NCBI GenBank assembly: GCA_017311185.1
Contig: JAESUZ010002383.1
Coordinates: 1,550,001-1,614,000, forward strand
From: Proteles cristata cristata
Taxonomy: Eukaryota > Chordata > Mammalia > Carnivora > Hyaenidae
Length of the DNA stretch: 64,000 nt
Direction: 5' to 3'
Within the stretch, counting starts at the first letter, position 1. The number at the start of each line of letters is the position of its first letter. Below, one piece after another: positions 51,901 to 60,900 of this stretch. The notes beneath the pieces are model-generated. The model ran no database searches. It saw only the letters and a list, made by a program, of their open reading frames with translations, and was not told the DNA's origin. The translations under genes were made by a program, and so were the position numbers.

Positions 51901-54900
51901 TATTCCTAGATAGTTAAGTAAAGCCCAGTAGATGTGTTTAGAGCATCTTGACAATACATTCCTTCAAGATCTCAAGAGCTTACTATAAAACAGGGTTTTA
52001 TAGCCTCAGCACTACAGACATTTTAGACTGGATAATTTTTTTATGGTGGGCCTGTCCTATGCATTGTAGGATGTTTAGCAGCATTTATAGCCTCAGATGC
52101 CTACAGCACCACTCCAACTTATGACAATAAAAAATGTTTCCAGGAGTGTCTAGGGGGTTCAGTCAGATAAACATCTGACTTCTGATTTCAGCTCAGGTCT
52201 TGATCTCAATGGAGATCGAGCTCCACATCGGGCTCTGCGCTGAACATGGAGACCACCTAAGATTTTCTCTCTCCCACTGCCTCTCCCCCACCCGTGCTTG
52301 CATGTGAGCACACACTCTTTCAAAAAAGAAAAAACAAAACAGAAAAAACAAAACAGAAAAAAGTTACCAGGCATCACCAAATACCCCTGGGGGGGCAAAA
52401 AATCACTCCTTATTTGAGAACCACTGCCATAAATATAATTTTTAAAAATATCTGTCAAAAATTAAGTTCAAGAACGGTAAAGCTATAGCATTCAAAACAG
52501 AGCAAAAAAAAAAATAACTGTTTTTTTCTATCATCCTCAGTTTTGGAAACTTTTTCTTTTTTTAATGTTTTATTTATTTTTGAGAGAGAGACAGAGCACA
52601 AGCAAGGGAAGGCAGAGAGAGAGGGTGACACAGAATCCAAAGCAGACTCGACTCTGAGCTGTCATCACAGAGCCCAATGCAGGGCTTAAACTCACGAACT
52701 GCAAGATCATGACCAGAGCCAAAGTCAGAGGCTTAACTGACTGAGCCACCCAGATACCCCACATCCTCATTTTTGAAACAAACCTAAATGGGGCTCTGTC
52801 ACACACTGCTGAAGAGAATATAATGTATAAGCCTTTCCAATGACAATCTGGGAATCATTACATGGCATTAATGATCAATGCCCTCTGATCCAATAATCTA
52901 CTTCTACAAATATCACTGTAGCATTATTTAGAACAGAGTTGGAATTAGAAATAATGTGAACGTACAGTCACAGGGAAATGATTTGATATAGGAAAAATGA
53001 AAAGGAACTGCTCTAACACTGGTATCTGTGGATTATGGAATTAACGAGTTTTTGGTTTCTGTACAATGACCATGCATCACTTTTCAAGTCTCACATTGGC
53101 TCTGAGGGCTGAATAATAATAGGTGAGGCAGTATGGCACAGTGATGGGGAGTCTGTGCTTTAGAAGCAACACGCCTACATTTCAATCCCAGCTCTACAAT
53201 GTTGGACAATCACTCAAGCTTTCTGTGACTCTCTCTTGTGAAGAATAAAGCCTGGCAAATACTCAGTAAATGCTAGCAATTAGAGATAAAATACTTAGAC
53301 TTCAACTGTGAGCTTCACACTGATATCAAAATATCTCAAATTAAAAAATGAACTCCTAGCGAAGCAGTACTGAAGAACAAAGGTCTTTCCATTAGGAAGA
53401 AACTACTTTTCATTGTCCTATAGCCCTGCTATCTCAGGATGACAGGAAAGAAATGAGATGTTGAAAGGACACTGACAACCCTTTCTACCTGAAAGTCTCA
53501 GGCCAACTCTAAGTAAAGAAGAACATGATCAAGAGGAATATAAGCAGAAAGTGATCTGTGGACCATACACTTTCATATTTACCCCTTCTAAATATGTTCA
53601 AAGCTTTCTCATCATATACACACTTTCATGTGAGCACTGAGAGGAGGTCAGGGCATTTTACAACCCATGAAACAGAGGTGCAGAGATAAGTGCCCTACCC
53701 AAGATCAAGGGGCAAAACTACCAAGTGTCCACTGAAAAGAGAATCTCGGACATCTATCTGAAGTGGACTTTGAGAACTTGTAGTTTGGTTCAATCCACTA
53801 GCTAAGGACTCTTTGCTCTAATAGATCCTCCAAAGTTTTCTCTTCTAGCCCTGGTGCTAGAATAATGGGTAGTCTTTTAAGCTTTTCCCAGCCATAAATT
53901 TTAGGTTGAACTAAGTCTACAAGAAAGGAATACAAAAGTGTGCTTAAATTCTTATGAAGCAAAGATCTATATAAAGTCTTATTTTTGTGTGTGAAGTAGG
54001 CCATGATTAATGGCACATTTTAAGCTAACTTCTTAAGTGTGAAATTATGTTTCAATTGGAATCATTTTGAAGTCTAATCATTTTACGTAAGTACATATAC
54101 AATGGATATAATTCAAGTGAGATTAAAGAAACTAAAATAAAAATCTCCCCTGATTTGCCTAAATGTAAGATATAAAAATGAATTTCTAAATACATATGAT
54201 GCATGTTGAAAAAAATAAGTTTAAATTATTCAAGATTTATTTTTTATTTTAATTTTTTTAAATGTTTTAATGTTTAATTTATTTCTAGGAGAGAGAGAGA
54301 CAGGGGAGGGTCAGAGAGAGAGAGGGAGTCACAGACTCTGAAACAGGCTCCAGGCTCCGAGCTGGTAGTCAGCACAGAGCCCGATGCGGGGCTCGAACCC
54401 ATGAACCGCGAGATCATGACCTAAGCGAAAGTCGGACGTTTAACAGACTAAGCCACCCAGGCGCCCCAAATTATGCAAGATTTAGATAATAAATTTGAAT
54501 ATGGAAAATGAAACATCTAAAATACACAAAGGGGGTATATAGCCTTTTGAAAAAGTAAATAAATAAAACTTGAGCTTCTAGAATAACGTTCTTGGACTCT
54601 TCATTAACCCAATCAAACCAAGATAACACATATGCAACTGGCCCATTAAAAATATGGAATATTGGTGGCTTTTAAAAAAATTTTTGTTGTAATGTTTTAT
54701 TTACTTCTGAGAGAGACAGAGACAGCATGAGCAGGGGAGGGTCAGGCACCCCTGGAATATTGTTAAATAAAACTTGGAAAGAAAACTGATATAAAAAATT
54801 AACCTTGGATGGACACTTACAGGCCAAATGCTTTTACTTTTTTTTTAATTTTTTTAAAATGTTTTATTTATTTCTAGGAGAGAGCGAGAGACAGCGTGAG

Positions 54901-57900
54901 CAGGGGAGGGTCAGAGAGAGAGGGAGTCACAGACCAAAACAGGCTCCAGGCTCTGACTGGCAGTCAGCACAGAGCCCAACGCGGGGGTGCTGATCATGGA
55001 TCATAAATGTCTACGCACCGAATATGGGAGCACCTAAATATCTAAAACAATTAATCACAAACAGAAACAAGCTTATAGATAAGAATGTGCTAATAGCAGG
55101 GGACTTTAATACTCCACTTACAGCAATGGATAGGTCAACCAGACAGAAAATCAATAAAGAAATAATGGACTTGAAAGACACATTGGACCAGATGGACCTG
55201 ACGGATATATTTAGAACTTTACATCCTGAGGCCAGGGAATTTACTTTCTTCTCAAGTGCGCATGGCACATTCTCCAAGATAGATCACATACTGGGACATA
55301 AAGCACCCCTCAATAAATTCAAAAGAATACAGATCATACCATGCACACTGTCAGACCACAATGCTTTGAAACTTGAAATCAATTACAGGAAGAAGTCTGG
55401 AAAACCTCCAAAAACATGGAGGTTAAAGAACACCCTTCTAAAGAATGAATGGGCCAATCAGGCAATTAGAGATGAAATTAAAAAACATATGGAAACAAAT
55501 GAAAATGAAAACACAACAATTCAAAATCTATGGGATGCGGCAAAGGTAGTGCTGAGAGGAAAGTACATTGCTCTCCAGGCCTATTTCAAGAGATTAGAAA
55601 AAGCGCAAGTGCAAACTCTTAACAGCTCACCTAAAGGAACTAGAGGCAGAGCAACAAGAACACCCTAAACCCAGTAGAAGAAGAGAAATTGTAAAAATCA
55701 GAGCAGAAATAAACAACATAGAGACCAAAGAAACAATTGAACAGATCAATGAAACCAAGAGTTGGTTTTTTGAAAAAGTAAACAAAATTGACAAACCTCT
55801 AGCCACACTTATCAAAAAGAAAAGAGAAAGCACCCAAATACACAAAATTATGAATGAAAAAGGACTTATTTCAACCAACCCGTCAGAAATACAAGCAATT
55901 ATCAGGGAATACTATGAAAAATTATATGCCAACAAATTGGACAACTTAGAAGAAATGGACAAATTCCTAAACACACACTCACTACCAAAATTCACATGGG
56001 AAGAAATAGAAAACCTGAACAGACCCATAATGAGTGAAGAAATCGAATCAGTAATCAAAATACTGCCAACAAATAAGAGCCCTGGACCTGATGGCTTCCC
56101 TGGGGAATTCTACCAGACATTTAAAACAGAATTAATCCCAATTCTTCTCAAGCTATTCCAAAAAATAGAAAGCGAAGGAAAACTCCCGGACTCATTTTAT
56201 GAAGCCAGCATTACACTGATTCCCAAGCCAGACAGAGATCCAGCAAAAAAAGAGAACTACAGGCCAATATCCTTGATGAATACGGATGCAAAAATTCTCA
56301 ACAAGATCCTTGCAAATCGAATCCAGCAGCATATAAAAAGAATCATCCACCAAGATCAAGTGGGATTCATTCCTGGGTTACAGGGCTGGTTCAACATTCG
56401 CAAATCAATCAATGTGATACATCATATCAATAAAAGAAAAGATAAAAACCATATGATCCTGTCAATAGATGCAGAAAAAGCATTTGACAAAATACAGCAT
56501 CCCTTCTTAATAAAGACTCTAGAGAAAGTTGGGATAGAAGGAACCTACTTAAACATCATCAAAGCCATCTATGAGAAGCCTTCAGCTAACATCATCCTCA
56601 ACGGGGAAAGACTCAGAGCTTTCCCTCTGAGATCTGGAACACGACAGGGATGTCCACTCTCACCACTGTTGTTTAACATAGTGCTGGAAGTCCTAGCATC
56701 AGCCATCAGACAACAAAAGGAAATCAAAGGCATCAGAATTGGCAAAGAGGAAGTCAAACTTCACTCTTTGCAGAAGACATGATACTCTACATCGAAAACC
56801 CGACAGACTCCACCAGAAGCCTACTAGAACTGATCCAAGAATTCAGCCAAGTTGCAGGGTACAAAATCAACGTACAGAAATCGGTTGCATTTTTATACAC
56901 CAACAATGAAGCAACAGAAAGAGAAATCAAGAAACTGATCCCATTCACAATTGCACAAAAAACCATAAAATACCTCGGAATAAACCTGACCAAGGATACA
57001 AGAGATCTGTATGATGAAAACTATAGAAAACTTATGAAGGAAATTGAAGAAGACACAAAGAAATGGAAAAACATTCCATGCTCATGGATAGGAAGAATAA
57101 ATATAGTTAAGAAGTCATTACTACCCAAAGCTATCTAGACATTCAATGCGATCCGAATCAAAGTTGCACCAGCATACTTCTCAAAACTAGAACAAACTAT
57201 CCAAAACTTTGTATGGAACCACAAAAGACCCCGAATAGCCAAAGTAATCCTGAAAAATAAAACCAAAACGGGAGGGATCACCATCCCAGACTTTAGCCTC
57301 TACTACAAAGCTGTCATCATCAAGACAGTATGGCATTGGCACAAAAACAGACACATAGACCAATGGAACAGAATTGAGAACTCAGAAGTGGACCCAAAAG
57401 TATACAGCCAACTAATCTTTGACAAAGCAGGAAAGAATATCCAGTGGAAAAAAGACAGCCTTTTTAACAGATGGTGTTGGGAGAACTGGACAGCAACATG
57501 CAGAAGAATGAAACTAGATCATTTTCTCACACCATGCACAAAAATAAACTCAAAATGGATAAAGGACCTGAACGTGAGACAGGAAACTATCAACACCCTC
57601 GAGGAGAAAGCAGGAAACAGCCTCCTTGATCTCCACCGCAGCAACTTCTTACTTGACACATCCCCAAAAGCAAGGGAATCAAGAGCAAAAATAAACGATT
57701 GGGACCTCATCAAGATTAAAAGCTTCTGCACAGCCAAGGAATCAACCCAGAAAATTTATAGGCAACCAACGGAATGGGAAAAGATAGTTGCAAATGACAT
57801 ATCAGATAAAGGGTTAATACCCAGAATATATAAGGAACTCACCAAACTACATGCCCGAAACACAAACAACCCAGTGAAGAAATGGGCAGAAGATATGAAC

Positions 57901-60900
57901 AGACACTTCTCCAAAGAGGACATCGAGATGGCCAACAGACACATGAAACGATGCTCAGCATCCCTCCTCATCAGGGAAATACAAATCAAAACCACACTGA
58001 GATACCACCTCACGCCAGTCAGAGTGGCTAAAATGAGCCAATCAGAGAACTCTAGATGCTGGCGAGGATGTGGAGAAACGGGCACCCTCCTACACTGTTG
58101 GTGGGAATGTAAACTGGTACAGCCCCTCTGGAAAACAGTGTGGAGGTTCCTCAGGAAACTAACAATAGAACTCCCCTATGACCCAGCAATAGCACTGCTA
58201 GGAATTTACCCAAGGGATACAGAAATGCTGATGCATAGGAGCACATGTACCCCAATGTTCATAGCAGCACTCTCCACAATAGCTAAAACCTGGAAAGAGC
58301 CTAAGTGTCCATCAACAGATGAATGGATCAAGAAGATGTGGTTTATCTATGCCATGGAATACTACATGGCAATGAGAAACAATGAAATCTGGCCATGTGT
58401 AGCAACATGGATGGACCTTGAGGGTGTTATGCTGAGCGAAATAAGTCAGGCAGAGAAGGACAAATATCATATGTGTGCACGTATAGGAGGATTAGGAGGA
58501 ACTTGACAGAGGACCAAGGGGGAGAAGAAGGGCGGAAATGGTGGGGGAAAGGGAGAGAGGCAAACCATGAGAGACTCTTGAATGCTTACAAAAACTGAGG
58601 ACTGATGGATGTGGGGGAGGGGGGGATGGGCATGGAGGAGGACACTTGAGGGGATGAGCACTGAGTGTTATGTGGAAACTAATTTGACAATAAACTATTT
58701 GTAAAAAAAAATAAAAAATAAATAAAAAAAATAAAGAAATTGTAAAGCTTTAGAATTAAATCTAATAAAAGATATGCAAAACCTCTACAAATGCTGATAA
58801 GGGAAAGTAAAAGAAACTTAAAATAAAATGAGAAGTATTTTATGGTCATGGGACTCAAAATTGTTAAGATGTCAATTCTCCCTAAGTTGATTTACAAATT
58901 CAACACAATATGAACTGAAATACCAGGATTATTTTGTATGTGGAAAATGAAAAGCTGATTCTCAAATTTACATAAAAATGAAATGGATAGCCAAGATAAT
59001 CTTTAAGAACAAATTTAGAAGATTTATACTACATGACAGAAAGATGGTAAGTTACAGTATTAGCACAAGGATAGACAATGAGACTAAGGGACAGAACAAA
59101 CAGCCAGAAAGAGACCAACACACATATGATCACATAAGTTAGAAGATGCCACTGCCATTCTGTGGGAAAAAGCAAGTCTTTTTTTAAAATATGGTGTTGG
59201 AACATAACTGTGTCTCTTTATAGAGAAAAGACAATTGACCACTTCCTCATACCAAACACAGTCAATCTGAGGTGGATCACAAACATAAATGCAATAGGTA
59301 AAATAATAAAGCTTCTGGAAGAAAACTTAAGTGACTATTTCTAGGACAATGGGGTAGTTAAAATGTTCTTAATAGGGAGACAAAGCACTATCTACATAAG
59401 ATAAACATTAACAGATGAGACTTTATTAAAATTAAGGATGCCTATTCAACAAAAGGCATCATTAAGAAAGTGAACAGACAAGCCATACACTGGAGATTGT
59501 GACCACACTAGGAGAGGAGGCTTGGAAGCCTGTGTTTGATATTCTCCAAACTTTGTCCCATGGGCCACTTCCTGTTCCTGATTATGCTTTGTACCTTTTA
59601 ACTATAATAGAATATAGCTATGAGCATGGCTATATATATATATATAGCATATATGTATAGCATATATATATATGCTGAGTCCTGTGAGTCCTCATAGCAA
59701 ATTATAAAACCTGGGAGTTGTGACACACCAAATGTTAGGGATTATGTGGAATAAACCACAAATATTATACTCTGTTGGAGGTAATATAAACTAATCCAAA
59801 CAGTCCGGGAGACCATTTGGCAATGTCTACTAAAGCTAAAACATATTTCTACCATATGGCACTATAATTCTACTCTTAGACATTTATTCAAAAGAAATTA
59901 GGTACCTATATTCACCAAAGACCCTTATAAAAATGTTCATTTATTTGTAATAGCTCATACTATCAACAACTCAAATTCCATCAGCAGGTGAATGGACAAG
60001 CAAATTGTGACATGTTCACCTAATAGAATATTACAAAGTAATAAAACACACACATAAATACTGACTCAGGCAATAATATGGATAAACTCACTCATGGTAC
60101 TTTTAAAAAGTTCAACACAAGAGCAGGAAATGTATGATTCCATTTAAATACAAAAGAGTAGGGGCGCCTGGGTGGCTGTGTCAGTTAAGTGTCCAACTCT
60201 GGGTCAGAATGATCTCACAGTCTCTGGTCCCGAGCCCTACTTTGGGCTCTGTGCTGACAGCTTAGAGCCCAGAGCCTGCTTGGGATTCTGTGTCTCCCTC
60301 TCTCCCTGACCCTCCCTTGACTGCACTCTGTCTCTCTCACAAAAATAAATTTTTTTTAATGTTATCCACAAAAAAGTAAGCAGAATACAATTCCATTTAT
60401 GAGATTCAAAAACTGACAATACTAAGCTATGGTGATAAAAGTTACAAAAAAGAGTTATCCGGAGGGGAATAGTGGGCTATGCTATTCAATACATCTGGTT
60501 ATTTAAATGTAAATAAATTAAAATTAAAAAATCATTTCCCTAGTTGCGTACACCACATTTCAAGCACTCAATGGCCATAATATTGGACAGGATAGGTAGA
60601 AATGTACATTTTTATCTTTACAGAAAGTTCTATTGATCTATTCTGTTCTAGGATGATGGGAATTTTCCATATCTTGATCTGGGTGGTAGCCACATGAGTT
60701 TTTTAAATATGAAAAAACTGACCAATTTGTACATTTAAGATTTGTGCACTTTGGGATGCCTGGGTGGCTCAGTCAGTTAAGCCTCCGACTTTCGCTTAGG
60801 TCATGATCACATGGTTTGTGGGTTCGAGTCCCGTGTCGGGCTCTGTACTGACTGCCAGCTCAGAGCCTGGAGGCTGTTTCGGATTCTGCATCTCCCTCTC

